This document shows, piece by piece, positions 25,895-34,378 of a stretch of 64,000 bases of DNA. This DNA comes from Pseudomonas sp. Ant30-3. GTDB taxonomy: Bacteria; Pseudomonadota; Gammaproteobacteria; Pseudomonadales; Pseudomonadaceae. Made by a program: the position numbers and the translations under genes. Each line of letters begins with the position of its first letter. Position 1 is the stretch's first letter. Where the stretch lies: the NCBI RefSeq assembly GCF_000690905.1, contig NZ_JMCL01000031.1, forward strand, positions 1 to 64,000, read 5' to 3'. The notes below the pieces were generated by a model that saw nothing but the letters and a program-made list of their open reading frames with translations, searched no databases and was not told the DNA's origin.

Positions 25895-28279
25895 ATGTCG
25901 TTGCACGCCGTGCGCCCGAAGATTCTGGGTTTTATCAGTGAAGATGTTTCGGCCCTGCGGGTCGCGCTGCTGGTATTGCTGATCGGCGGGTTTTTCACCG
26001 GATTGCTGGCCTGGTCGACGCTGAATTTGTTTCACCAACAATTACGGCAACGTTTCCAACTGCTCGCCAATGAGCGTTACAGCCGTATCGAAGAACGTTT
26101 TGATGATCAGCAGCAGCGCCTCGATGGCCTGCGCCGATTTTTCATCAATTCCGTTAACGTCGACCGCGACGAATTCGACGGCTATACCCAGCCGCTGCTG
26201 CGCCGCACTCAGGCGTATTCCTTTGCATTGCGCGTCAGTAAGGCCGAGCGGCCCGTGCTGGAGCGGCGTATGCGCGAGGGAGGCTTGCCCGGCTTCAGCA
26301 TTCGCGAGCTGGACGCCAACGGCCAACTGCAACTGGCCGGAGACCGCGATGAGTATGTCCCGGTGCTGTTCAGCCGAACTCAAAGCAAACTCGGTGCGCC
26401 GCTGGGCTACGACCTGCTCGCGCAACCTTTGCGCCGTGCCACGCTGGAACGGGCCGACCAGCATGGGCAGATGGCGGTGTCGCAGCCGATGCATCTGGTC
26501 AGCATCGAACCCGCTAATGCTCGCGGCGTGCTGCTGGTGGCGCCGGTCATCAATGCCGGCGAAAGCAAACCTTACGGTTATGTGATGGCCGTGATCAGCA
26601 TGCGTCAGTTGCTTGCGGATGGGTTGCCTGAAGCCACGCGCGATTACCTCGCCGTGCGCATTCTGGACCTGTCCACCGATGATCAGCACGAAGTTCTCTA
26701 TGAATCCGCGAACCGTGCGGCGCCCAGTGATCTGGCGGCGACCCGGCTGCTGCGCCTTGCCGATCATGATTACCAGGTGGACATCCAGCCCAGCGAGGCA
26801 TTTTTAAAAGCCAATCATTCGTCGGTGACCAGCGTAGTGGTGCTGGGTGGTTTGCTCAGTCTGATGCTGAGTGCGTTGCTCTACGTGTTGGTGAGTCAGC
26901 GTCAGCGCGCGCTGAAACTGGTTGCCCTGCGCACCGAGGAACTGCACGCCCGCGAGCAGGAGTTGCGCGGCACTCACGGGCAACTGCGCGGGGTGCTGGA
27001 TGCAGCGACCCAAGTGGCAATCATTGCCACTGATCTACGCGGTGTGATCAGCACGTTCAATGCCGGCGCGGAACAGATGCTCGGTTACACGAGTGCGGAG
27101 GTGGTCGGGCACATGACCCTGGAAAGCCTGCACTTTCCTCGCGAACTGACGGCACGCTCGGCCGAGCTGAGCGCGCGCTACGGCAAGCCGGTTCCGACCT
27201 GCCAGGCGATGCTGGTCGAGGGCGGCGAGGAGGGCGGCCATGAAGCGCGGGAATGGACGCTGTTGCGCCACGACGGCAGCCACTTGACGGTCAACATGCT
27301 GGCGACGCCGCTGCTCGACGAGCAAGGTTTGTGGGTCGGCCACCTGGCCATCTGCATCGACATCACCGAACGCAAGCGTGTACACGAAGCGCTGGCGGCC
27401 CGGGACTCGTTGCTGAAGAAGCTCAGCGCACATGTTCCTGGCGGGATCTATCAATTCAAAATGGAGTTCGACGGGCGATTCAGTGTGATCTACGCCAGCG
27501 ACGGCATCCGCGAGATCTACGAGCTGGAGCCCGACGTGCTGCTGCTCAACGCCGAAGCGATTTTCACCCGCATCCATCCTCAAGACTCCACCCGGGTTCG
27601 CGCCTCGATTCGCGGTTCGGCGGAAACGCTCAGCCCGTGGCGCGAGGAATACCGCGTGCAGCTGCCGCAGCGCGGCGTGCGCTGGGTTCGCGGCGAGGCG
27701 ACGCCCGAAGAGCTGCCCGGTGGCGGCGTACTCTGGCACGGTTATATTTCGGACATTTCCGATTTGAAGCGAGTGGAAGAGGAGTTGCGGGCACTGTCGA
27801 TCACTGATTCGCTGACCGGCATTCACAACCGCCGCTACTTTCAAGAGCGCCTGACTACGGAAATGGCCCGGGTCGAGCGGGGCGGTGGTCAGCTCTCGGT
27901 GATCATGCTCGACATCGACCACTTCAAGCGCATCAACGATCTACACGGCCATGCGGTGGGCGACAAAGTGCTGCAGACCGTTTGCGCCCGGATCGGCCAT
28001 CGCCTGCGTCGCACTGATGTGTTCTGTCGTCTGGGCGGCGAAGAGTTCATGGTGCTCTGCCCGGACATCGACGGCGAGCATGCCCGCATATTGGCACTGG
28101 AGTTGTGGCAAGGCTTGCGCAGCACACCCATCGACGATGTCGGGATCGTCACCGCGAGTTTCGGGATCGCCAGCTGGCGCCTCGGAGAAGGCGCCGACGC
28201 CTTGCTGCTGCGCGCGGATTCGGGGGTTTATGCGGCGAAACAGGCAGGTCGGGATCGGGTTGAGGGTGAGGTGCAATGA
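25895..28279 (+). CDS. Membrane sensor diguanylate cyclase (CHASE-PAS-PAS-GGDEF)
   Basis: This 794-aa protein should make cyclic di-GMP in response to a signal sensed outside the inner membrane. It has a first membrane helix (about 22-44), then a periplasmic CHASE-like domain (about 75-270, with QAYSFALRVSKAERP and GYDLLAQPLRRATLE). A second helix (about 307-333) and a short coiled coil lead to two PAS domains (about 345-490 and 500-620). The GGDEF domain has the active motif GGEEF at 714-718 and an RxxD inhibitory site (RRTD, 705-708) exactly five residues before it. Catalysis and product inhibition should therefore both work. No EAL domain is present. It sits between rlmKL and dacB with no partner gene, and its signal is unknown. 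Confidence 0.88.
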   Translation: MSLHAVRPKILGFISEDVSALRVALLVLLIGGFFTGLLAWSTLNLFHQQLRQRFQLLANERYSRIEERFDDQQQRLDGLRRFFINSVNVDRDEFDGYTQPLLRRTQAYSFALRVSKAERPVLERRMREGGLPGFSIRELDANGQLQLAGDRDEYVPVLFSRTQSKLGAPLGYDLLAQPLRRATLERADQHGQMAVSQPMHLVSIEPANARGVLLVAPVINAGESKPYGYVMAVISMRQLLADGLPEATRDYLAVRILDLSTDDQHEVLYESANRAAPSDLAATRLLRLADHDYQVDIQPSEAFLKANHSSVTSVVVLGGLLSLMLSALLYVLVSQRQRALKLVALRTEELHAREQELRGTHGQLRGVLDAATQVAIIATDLRGVISTFNAGAEQMLGYTSAEVVGHMTLESLHFPRELTARSAELSARYGKPVPTCQAMLVEGGEEGGHEAREWTLLRHDGSHLTVNMLATPLLDEQGLWVGHLAICIDITERKRVHEALAARDSLLKKLSAHVPGGIYQFKMEFDGRFSVIYASDGIREIYELEPDVLLLNAEAIFTRIHPQDSTRVRASIRGSAETLSPWREEYRVQLPQRGVRWVRGEATPEELPGGGVLWHGYISDISDLKRVEEELRALSITDSLTGIHNRRYFQERLTTEMARVERGGGQLSVIMLDIDHFKRINDLHGHAVGDKVLQTVCARIGHRLRRTDVFCRLGGEEFMVLCPDIDGEHARILALELWQGLRSTPIDDVGIVTASFGIASWRLGEGADALLLRADSGVYAAKQAGRDRVEGEVQ

Positions 28280-28301
28280 AACCAGCCTATGCGCAGGTCC
28301 T

Positions 28302-28380
28302 GAGCAAGCTTGCTCGCGATTGCGATTTGTCAGTCACACATTGGCTGAATGTGGCGGCGTCATCGCGAGCAAGCTTGCTC
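28302..28380. repeat. REP-type inverted pair
   Basis: Arms GAGCAAGCTTGCTCGCGAT and ATCGCGAGCAAGCTTGCTC face each other across about 40 bases, between the convergent diguanylate cyclase and dacB genes. Each arm is itself partly palindromic (GAGCAAGCTTGCTC). Confidence 0.85.
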
Positions 28381-28403
28381 CTACCTTTTGGGATCGGTGT
28401 TCG

Positions 28404-29864
28404 TTACAGCACCGAAGCGGTTTCCGGCAATTTCGGCTGGCGATACAGGTCGAGCAGGACCTGATCCAGTACCGACGAAGCACCAAACGGGGCTTTGTCG
28501 TTGAGGATGGCCACGACCGCCCAGGTATTGCCATTGATGTCGCGGCTGTAACCGGCAATCGCCCGTACAGTGTTCAAGGTGCCGGTCTTGACGTGAGCTT
28601 CGCCGGCCATCGCCGTACGTTTCAGACGCTTGCGCATGGTGCCGTCGGTGCCGGCAATCGGCATCGAGCTGATGAATTCGGCCGAATAAGGACTCTTCCA
28701 TGCTGCCTGCAGCATGCCAGCCATTTCACGCGCGCTCACACGCTCGGCGCGGGACAGGCCGGAGCCGTTTTCCATCACCAAATGGGGTGCGGTGATGCCT
28801 TTCTTCGCCAGCCACTGACGCACTACGCGCTGCGCTGCCTTGGCATCGTCGCCATCCGCGTCGGTGCGGAAGCGCTGGCCGAGGCTCAGGAACAACTGCT
28901 GCGCCATGGTGTTGTTGCTGTATTTGTTGATGTCGCGAATGATTTCCGCCAGGTCCGGCGAATAAGCTCGCGCGAGTACTTTGGCACCGCTTGGCACCGT
29001 CGCCAGTCGATCACGCCCCTGAATGCTGCCGCCCAGTTCTTTCCAGATGGCGCGCACGGCGCCGGCGGTGTAGGTCGCGTGATCAAGCAGCGACAGGTAA
29101 GTCTGTGAGCTGCAGCCATCGCCCAGCTGACCGCCGACGGTCACGGTGACGCTGCCGTCGGGCTGGTTGACCGGGTTGTAACGCACGCCACCGGTGCACT
29201 GCTTGGAATTGACGGCCTTGACCTGGTTTTCGATGCGAACGGTGGCGATCGGCGGCTCGACTGAAATCAGCACCCGGCCGTTGTCATTTCGCGCGACAAA
29301 GCGCAGTGCCTTGAGGTTGACCAGCAACGAATCGGGTTTGACCAGGAACGGTTTGTTGTCGTTATTGCCGTCGTCATTGAAGTCCGGCAGTTGCGGTTGC
29401 ACGAAGAAGTTGCGGTCGAGCACCAGATCGCCGGTGATTTGCGTTACGCCGTTGGCACGCAGATCGCGCATCAGCAGCCAGAGTTTTTCCATGTTCAGCT
29501 TCGGATCACCGCCACCCTTGAGGTACAGGTTGCCGTTGAGGATGCCGCCGCTGAGGGTGCCATCGGTGTAGAACTCGGTTTTCCACTGATGGTTCGGGCC
29601 GAGCATTTCCAGCGCGGCGTACGTGGTCACCAGTTTCATGGTCGAGGCCGGATTGACCGAAACGTCAGCGTTGAAGATGGTCGGCGTGCCAGGGCCGTTG
29701 AGCGGGATCATCACTAGCGACAGGGCGTTGGTTTGCAGTTTGCTGGCCTTGAGCGCCTTTTCGATGTTGGGCGTCAGACCGGTATTGATAGGGGCGGCGG
29801 AAACGGTGAAGGCCAGCGGGAGAAGAAAACCGGCCAGTAACAGTGGACGCAAAGATTTGATCAT
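28404..29864 (-). CDS. dacB: D-alanyl-D-alanine carboxypeptidase/endopeptidase (PBP4)
   Basis: DacB trims and cleaves peptidoglycan cross-links in the periplasm. The 486-aa precursor has an N-terminal signal peptide (about 1-24, ending VSAAP). It has the three penicillin-binding motifs: S74-T-M-K77 (nucleophile Ser), SNN in NKYSNNTMAQQLF, and KTG in HVKTGTLN. The large insertion domain of the PBP4 group lies between the first two. ATG 29864 gives the signal peptide directly; the longer frame to 29957 does not. The upstream Shine-Dalgarno is weak (AGGG). In Pseudomonas, loss of PBP4 can raise AmpC beta-lactamase expression, which is family knowledge. Confidence 0.95.
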   Translation of the reverse strand: MIKSLRPLLLAGFLLPLAFTVSAAPINTGLTPNIEKALKASKLQTNALSLVMIPLNGPGTPTIFNADVSVNPASTMKLVTTYAALEMLGPNHQWKTEFYTDGTLSGGILNGNLYLKGGGDPKLNMEKLWLLMRDLRANGVTQITGDLVLDRNFFVQPQLPDFNDDGNNDNKPFLVKPDSLLVNLKALRFVARNDNGRVLISVEPPIATVRIENQVKAVNSKQCTGGVRYNPVNQPDGSVTVTVGGQLGDGCSSQTYLSLLDHATYTAGAVRAIWKELGGSIQGRDRLATVPSGAKVLARAYSPDLAEIIRDINKYSNNTMAQQLFLSLGQRFRTDADGDDAKAAQRVVRQWLAKKGITAPHLVMENGSGLSRAERVSAREMAGMLQAAWKSPYSAEFISSMPIAGTDGTMRKRLKRTAMAGEAHVKTGTLNTVRAIAGYSRDINGNTWAVVAILNDKAPFGASSVLDQVLLDLYRQPKLPETASVL

Positions 29865-30098
29865 GTGAAATAAAACCCTACAGCCGAGGGGGAAAAAGAC
29901 GAGGGCATGCTGAAAAATTCCCTCAGTGGTCATGAAAGTGTCGGCATTATGCCCCAAGGTGTGTCGGCTTGTGCCGTGCCCCGGTCTTCTAATCCGCTAT
30001 TTTTTTACCGACGGTCGCCAGCGCCACCCAGAGAGTCGGGCAATTGGCCGCTTAAACTGCTAAAGTGCCGCCCGTTATTACTTATGAGGATTGTTCCA

Positions 30099-30443
30099 AT
30101 GGCGACTAACCGTTCCCAGCGTCTGCGCAAAAAACTGTGCGTCGATGAATTTCAAGAGCTGGGTTTCGAGCTGAACCTGGATTTCAAAGAAGATTTGGCT
30201 GATGAAGCCATTGATGCTTTCCTCGACGCGTTCCTGAAAGAAGCCATGGAAGCCAACGGTCTGGGTTATGTCGGCGGCGACGACTTCGGTCTGGTTTGCC
30301 TGCAGAAGCGCGGCTCGGTGTCCGAAGAGCAGCGTGCTGCTGTTGAAGCCTGGCTCAAAGGCCGCAGCGAACTGACCGAAGCGACGGTCAGCCCGCTGAT
30401 CGACGTCTGGTACCCGGAAAAGCCGATCAATCCGGGAGCTTGA
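30099..30443 (+). CDS. YggL family protein (DUF469)
   Basis: The 114-aa protein starts MATNRSQRLRKKLCVDEFQELGFELNL, typical of the YggL family. An acidic middle (LADEAIDAFLDAFLKEAMEANGL) is followed by the conserved GYVGGDDFGLVC. Family members have been linked to the 50S ribosomal subunit; the exact job is unsettled. The basic N-terminus agrees with RNA or ribosome binding. ATG 30099 is eight bases after GAGGA. It is divergent from dacB and ends in a strong terminator. Confidence 0.88.
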   Translation: MATNRSQRLRKKLCVDEFQELGFELNLDFKEDLADEAIDAFLDAFLKEAMEANGLGYVGGDDFGLVCLQKRGSVSEEQRAAVEAWLKGRSELTEATVSPLIDVWYPEKPINPGA

Positions 30444-30455
30444 TGTTGTGAAAAG

Positions 30456-30483
30456 AACGGCGACCTAGGGTCGCCGTTTTTTT
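30456..30483 (+). terminator. Terminator after the YggL gene
   Basis: AACGGCGACC and GGTCGCCGTT form a 10-bp stem with a two-base loop, followed by TTTTT. It begins 13 bp after the stop. Confidence 0.93.
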
Positions 30484-30499
30484 ATGCCTGAAGATCAAC

Positions 30500-30588
30500 A
30501 GATCGCAGCCTCGTTGCACTCGACAGCTCCTACAGTTGGAATACGCTTACCCTGTAGGAGCTGTCGAGTGCAACGAGGCTGCGATCTT
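30500..30588. repeat. Long palindromic repeat (GATCGCAGCCTCG family)
   Basis: Arms AGATCGCAGCCTCGTTGCAC and GTGCAACGAGGCTGCGATCT face each other with a CTGTAGGAGCTGTCGAG core. It closely matches the copy at 16086-16186. Its right end is 2 bp from the stop codon of the BenE-type gene (30590-30592). Confidence 0.87.
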
Positions 30589-30589
30589 T

Positions 30590-31780
30590 TCAGACCTTGC
30601 GCCAATTCAGAATCACCAGCGTCAACACCCCCGCGACAATCCCCCAGAACGCCGAACCGATGGAGAACAGCGTCAGCCCTGACGCCGTGACCATAAAGGT
30701 GATCAACGCCGCTTCCCGTTCCTTCGCTTCGGTCATGGCAATGCTCAAGCCATTGATGATCGAGCCGAACAAGGCCAGCGCCGCGATCGACAGCACCAGT
30801 TCTTTCGGCAACGCGGCGAACAAGGCTGCCAGCGTCGCACCGAACACCCCGGCGATGCCGTAGAAAATCCCGCACCAGACCGCCGCCGTGTAGCGTTTAT
30901 TGCGATCTTCATGGGCATGCGGCCCCGTGCAGATGGCCGCGCTGATCGCCGCCAGGTTGATCCCGTGGGAACCGAATGGCGCCAACAGCAAAGAGGCGAT
31001 ACCGGTGGTGGTGATCAGCGGTGAGGCTGGCACGTTGTAACCATCCGCGCGCAGAACGGCGACGCCCGGCATGTTCTGCGAGGTCATCGCGACCACAAAC
31101 AGCGGGATGCCGATGCTGATCGTTGCGGCCAGGGAGAAGTGCGGCGTGGTCCAGACCGGCGTCGCCAGTTCCAGATGGAAGTTGCTGAAATCCAGCAGAC
31201 CCATGAATCCCGACAGCGCGGTGCCGATCAGCAGCGCAGCGAGCACGGCGTAGCGGGGCGACAACCGCTTGATCAGCAGGTAAGTGAAAAACATGCCCAG
31301 CACCAGCGCCGTGCGATGCTGCGCGGCGACGAAGATCTCACTGCCGATCTTGAACAGAATCCCTGCCAGCAACGCGGCCGCCAGCGATGCGGGAATCTTT
31401 TTCACCAGCCGCTCGAAGCTGCCGGTCAGGCCGCAAATTGTTACCAGTACCGCGCAGGTGATGTAGGCGCCAATCGCTTCGCCATAACTGACGCCGCCCA
31501 GGCTGGTGATCAGCAGCGCCGCGCCGGGCGTCGACCAGGCAATGGTGATCGGCGTGCGATAGCGCAGCGACAGGCCGATCGAACACACCGCCATGCCAAT
31601 CGAAATCGCCCAGATCCACGAAGAAATCTGCCCGCTGCTCAGCCCCGCCGCCTGGCCGGCCTGAAACATCAACACCAGAGAACTGGTGTAGCCGGTCATC
31701 ATCGCGATAAAGCCGGCGACGATGGCTGACGGTGAAGTGTCGGCGAGAGGACGAAGCTGTGTGCGCGTAGCGTCGTTCAT
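30590..31780 (-). CDS. BenE-family inner-membrane transporter
   Basis: The 396-aa protein has about 12 hydrophobic segments and the BenE family start SAIVAGFIAMMTGYTSSLVLMFQA, with TPITIAWSTPGAALL in the first quarter. BenE was named for benzoate/H+ symport, but the family shares its fold with nucleobase-ascorbate carriers. Here it stands next to a GntR regulator and the guanine deaminase-xanthine dehydrogenase genes. A purine or related ring compound is therefore a reasonable alternative substrate; the sequence does not decide. ATG 31780 has AAGGAAA upstream; the 80-codon extension to 32020 reads through a REP. It is divergent from gntR across a 333-bp gap. Confidence 0.85.
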   Translation of the reverse strand: MNDATRTQLRPLADTSPSAIVAGFIAMMTGYTSSLVLMFQAGQAAGLSSGQISSWIWAISIGMAVCSIGLSLRYRTPITIAWSTPGAALLITSLGGVSYGEAIGAYITCAVLVTICGLTGSFERLVKKIPASLAAALLAGILFKIGSEIFVAAQHRTALVLGMFFTYLLIKRLSPRYAVLAALLIGTALSGFMGLLDFSNFHLELATPVWTTPHFSLAATISIGIPLFVVAMTSQNMPGVAVLRADGYNVPASPLITTTGIASLLLAPFGSHGINLAAISAAICTGPHAHEDRNKRYTAAVWCGIFYGIAGVFGATLAALFAALPKELVLSIAALALFGSIINGLSIAMTEAKEREAALITFMVTASGLTLFSIGSAFWGIVAGVLTLVILNWRKV

Positions 31781-31830
31781 GACGGCGGTGTTTCCTTGTT
31801 TTGATAAAGAGGGTGACTCGATCGACAATC

Positions 31831-31900
31831 TTGTGGGAGCAAGGCTTGCCCGCGAAGGCGTCTGCGAAATCGCCATCGCGGGCAAGCCTTGCTCCCACAG
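31831..31900. repeat. REP-type inverted pair between benE-like gene and gntR
   Basis: Arms TGTGGGAGCAAGGCTTGCCC and GGGCAAGCCTTGCTCCCACA face each other. It occupies the part of the 333-bp gap (31781-32113) nearest the transporter gene; the remainder holds the operator-like palindrome at 32010. Confidence 0.85.
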
Positions 31901-32009
31901 TCCCTGCGCAAAGCGGCGGATTCTGTGGTTAAGCCTAAACTCAAATGTGATGACCCGTCGCAATACAGCCGAAGCCGCAAACAGCCGTACAGTCGTGTTG
32001 CCACCATTC

Positions 32010-32021
32010 ATTGTGTACAAT
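32010..32021. promoter_or_regulatory. Operator-like palindrome, probable GntR site
   Basis: ATTGTGTACAAT is an ATTGT-N2-ACAAT inverted repeat. It lies 92 bp upstream of the gntR ATG and 230 bp from the divergent transporter start. GntR/FadR-type regulators often bind short palindromes of this kind (TTGT-N2-ACAA). Assignment to the adjacent regulator is inference. Confidence 0.5.
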
Positions 32022-32113
32022 CGGCGTGTTTTTTACGCGATACTTGCCAGCGACCCACTGTGCCGTATTACAGTCACGGTCTATTCGCCGCAGTTCTCCC
32101 GACTCGAGTGCCC

Positions 32114-32878
32114 ATGAACGAACAGTTGCAACCCCTCAAGAAACAACCGCGGGCAGGCAAAGCCGGCCGCAGCGGCACCCAGGACGATATTGTCTATGCG
32201 CATATCTTCGAGGCCATCCTCGAACAGCGCCTGGCGCCCGGCACAAAGTTGAGCGAAGAAGCGTTGGGGGAAATTTTCGGGGTCAGTCGCACTATCATTC
32301 GCCGCGCACTCTCGCGTCTGGCCCATGAAGGCGTCGTACTGCTGCGTCCGAACCGCGGCGCCGTGGTTGCCAGCCCGAGCGTCGAAGAGGCTCGTCAGGT
32401 GTTTCTGGCACGGCGTCTGGTGGAGCGGGCCATCACTGAACTGGCCGTGCAGCATGCCACGGCCGAGCAGATCGCCGAATTGCGGCAGATGGTCAACGAC
32501 GAGCGCGACAGCTTCTCCCGTGGTGATCGTGGCGCGGGTATCCGTCTCTCCGGTGAATTCCATCTGAAGCTGGCCGAAGCGGCAAGGAATGCCCCGCTGA
32601 TCAGTTTTCAGCGCAGCCTGGTGTCGCAAACGTCCCTGATCATCGCCCAGTACGAAAGCGGCAATCGCTCGCACTGTTCCTATGACGAGCACACCCAGTT
32701 GATCGACGCGATCGAAGCGCGCAACGCTACGCTGGCGGTCGATCTGATGATGCATCACATGAACCACATCGACAGCAAACTCAACCTCGACGAAGAAAGC
32801 GCGTCGGATGATTTACATGCGGTGTTCTCGCATTTGTTGCAGACCAAAAAGCCTGGGCGTTCGAGCGCCAAAATCTAA
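32114..32878 (+). CDS. GntR-family regulator (FadR/FCD subfamily)
   Basis: The 254-aa protein has an N-terminal winged helix-turn-helix (about 25-95: GTKLSEEALGEIFGVSRTIIRRALSRL then GVVLLRPNRGAVV). A C-terminal all-helical FCD ligand domain follows (about 100-235), with the metal/ligand His residues in EFHLKLAEAA and in DEHTQLIDAI. ATG 32114 is chosen because the frame before it runs through the promoter and REP region. Its neighbours (transporter, guanine deaminase, xanthine dehydrogenase) suggest control by a purine or purine breakdown product. A matching palindrome lies 92 bp upstream. Confidence 0.88.
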   Translation: MNEQLQPLKKQPRAGKAGRSGTQDDIVYAHIFEAILEQRLAPGTKLSEEALGEIFGVSRTIIRRALSRLAHEGVVLLRPNRGAVVASPSVEEARQVFLARRLVERAITELAVQHATAEQIAELRQMVNDERDSFSRGDRGAGIRLSGEFHLKLAEAARNAPLISFQRSLVSQTSLIIAQYESGNRSHCSYDEHTQLIDAIEARNATLAVDLMMHHMNHIDSKLNLDEESASDDLHAVFSHLLQTKKPGRSSAKI

Positions 32879-32888
32879 CACCGCCCCC

Positions 32889-32989
32889 TGTAGGAGCGAG
32901 CCTGCTCGCGATGGTCGTTAACGATTACGCGAGAAGCCTGACACCCCGTGGCGCCCTCAGGTGTATCGCGAGCAGGCTCGCTCCCACAG
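32889..32989. repeat. REP-type inverted pair downstream of gntR
   Basis: Arms TGTAGGAGCGAGCCTGCTCG and CGAGCAGGCTCGCTCCCACA face each other across about 50 bases, just before the shared terminator. Confidence 0.85.
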
Positions 32990-32995
32990 AGGATC

Positions 32996-33039
32996 AAAAA
33001 AATCCCCCGGTATCTGACGATCGCGGGGGATTTTTTTTG
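32996..33039. terminator. Bidirectional terminator between gntR and guaD
   Basis: AAAAAAATCCCCCG and CGGGGGATTTTTTTT form a stem with runs of A before and T after. It can end transcripts arriving from both convergent genes. Confidence 0.9.
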
Positions 33040-33051
33040 CCCGAAGAAATC

Positions 33052-34356
33052 TTACCGCTGATGCACCTGATTCCCGGCCGCATACGTCTGCAGCACCGTC
33101 CGGTCATCGCCCAGCGTCATCAACACGAACAACGTTTCGGCAATGTTGGTGGACTGTTTCAGGCGATAGCTCAGCAACGGGGTCGCGTTGTAATCCAGCA
33201 CCACAAAGTCGGCATCGGTGCCCGGCTGCAGCGTGCCGATCTTGTCTTCCAGACGCAGTGCCCGCGCGCCACCGAGCGTTGCCAGGTACAGCGACTTGAA
33301 CGGGCTCAACCGCGCGCCCTGCAACTGCATCACTTTGTATGCTTCGTTCAGGGTCTGCAGCAGCGAGAAACTGGTGCCGCCGCCGACGTCGGTGCCCAGG
33401 CCCACGTTGACTTTATGCTTCTCGGCCATCGGCAGATTGAACAGGCCGCTGCCGAGGAACAGGTTGGAGGTCGGGCAGAAGGCGATCGCCGAACCGGTTT
33501 CCGCCAGCCGCGCGCATTCGTCGTCGCACAGGTGCACGCCGTGGGCGAATACCGAGCGTTCACCCAGCAGCTGGAAGTGATCGTAAACGTCGAGATAACC
33601 CTTACGCTCCGGGAACAGCTCCTTGACCCACTCGACTTCCTTGAGGTTTTCACTGATGTGGGTCTGCATGTACAGATCCGGGTATTCGCCGAGCAACTGA
33701 CCGGCGAGGGTCAATTGTTCCGGGGTGCTGGTCGGTGCAAAGCGTGGAGTGACCGCGTAGTGCAGGCGACCCTTGCCGTGCCAGCGCTCGATCAGCGCCT
33801 TGCTGTCGACGTAGCTCGATTCCGCGGTGTCGACCAGATAGTCCGGCGCATTGCGATCCATCATCACTTTGCCGGCGATCATTCGCAGGTCCAGCTGCTC
33901 GGCGACTTCGAAGAACGAGTTCACTGATTGCGGATGAACACTGCCAAACACCAGTGCGGTGGTGGTGCCGTTGCGCAGCAGTTCCTTGACGAAAATGTCC
34001 GCGACTTCATCGGCATGGGCCTTGTCGGCGAACTGACTTTCGCACGGGAAGGTGTAAGTGTTGAGCCAGTCCAGCAGCTGTTCGCCATACGAGCCGACCA
34101 TGCCGGTTTGCGGGAAGTGGATGTGCGTATCGATGAAGCCGGGAGTAATCAGGGCGTCTTGATAGTGCGTGATCTCGATATCCGCCGGCAGCGTCGGCAG
34201 CAGCTCGCTGGCGTGGCCGACGGCACTGATCTGACCGTTGTCGACCACCAGCAAGCCGTCTTCGAAATATTCATAAGACGCCTCGATACCGACTTCGGCG
34301 GGGTCGGCGATGCTGTGCAGAATGGCGGCGCGATAAGCTTTGCGAGTCAAAGGCAT
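33052..34356 (-). CDS. guaD: Guanine deaminase
   Basis: GuaD converts guanine to xanthine and ammonia, feeding the xanthine dehydrogenase encoded upstream in the same direction. The 434-aa amidohydrolase has its metal ligands in the expected places: HIH in IDTHIHFPQTGM (about 80-90), a His in MQTHISENLKEV, a His in VFAHGVHLCDD, and Asp in NVGLGTDVGGGTSFSLLQ. ATG 34356 agrees with family start MPLTRKAYRAAILHS; the frame extending to 34593 overlaps xdhC. It starts 22 bp after the xdhC stop, so it looks like the last gene of an xdhA-xdhB-xdhC-guaD series. Confidence 0.95.
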   Translation of the reverse strand: MPLTRKAYRAAILHSIADPAEVGIEASYEYFEDGLLVVDNGQISAVGHASELLPTLPADIEITHYQDALITPGFIDTHIHFPQTGMVGSYGEQLLDWLNTYTFPCESQFADKAHADEVADIFVKELLRNGTTTALVFGSVHPQSVNSFFEVAEQLDLRMIAGKVMMDRNAPDYLVDTAESSYVDSKALIERWHGKGRLHYAVTPRFAPTSTPEQLTLAGQLLGEYPDLYMQTHISENLKEVEWVKELFPERKGYLDVYDHFQLLGERSVFAHGVHLCDDECARLAETGSAIAFCPTSNLFLGSGLFNLPMAEKHKVNVGLGTDVGGGTSFSLLQTLNEAYKVMQLQGARLSPFKSLYLATLGGARALRLEDKIGTLQPGTDADFVVLDYNATPLLSYRLKQSTNIAETLFVLMTLGDDRTVLQTYAAGNQVHQR

Positions 34357-34378
34357 TGTCGTTCTCAATTCGTGGCAG

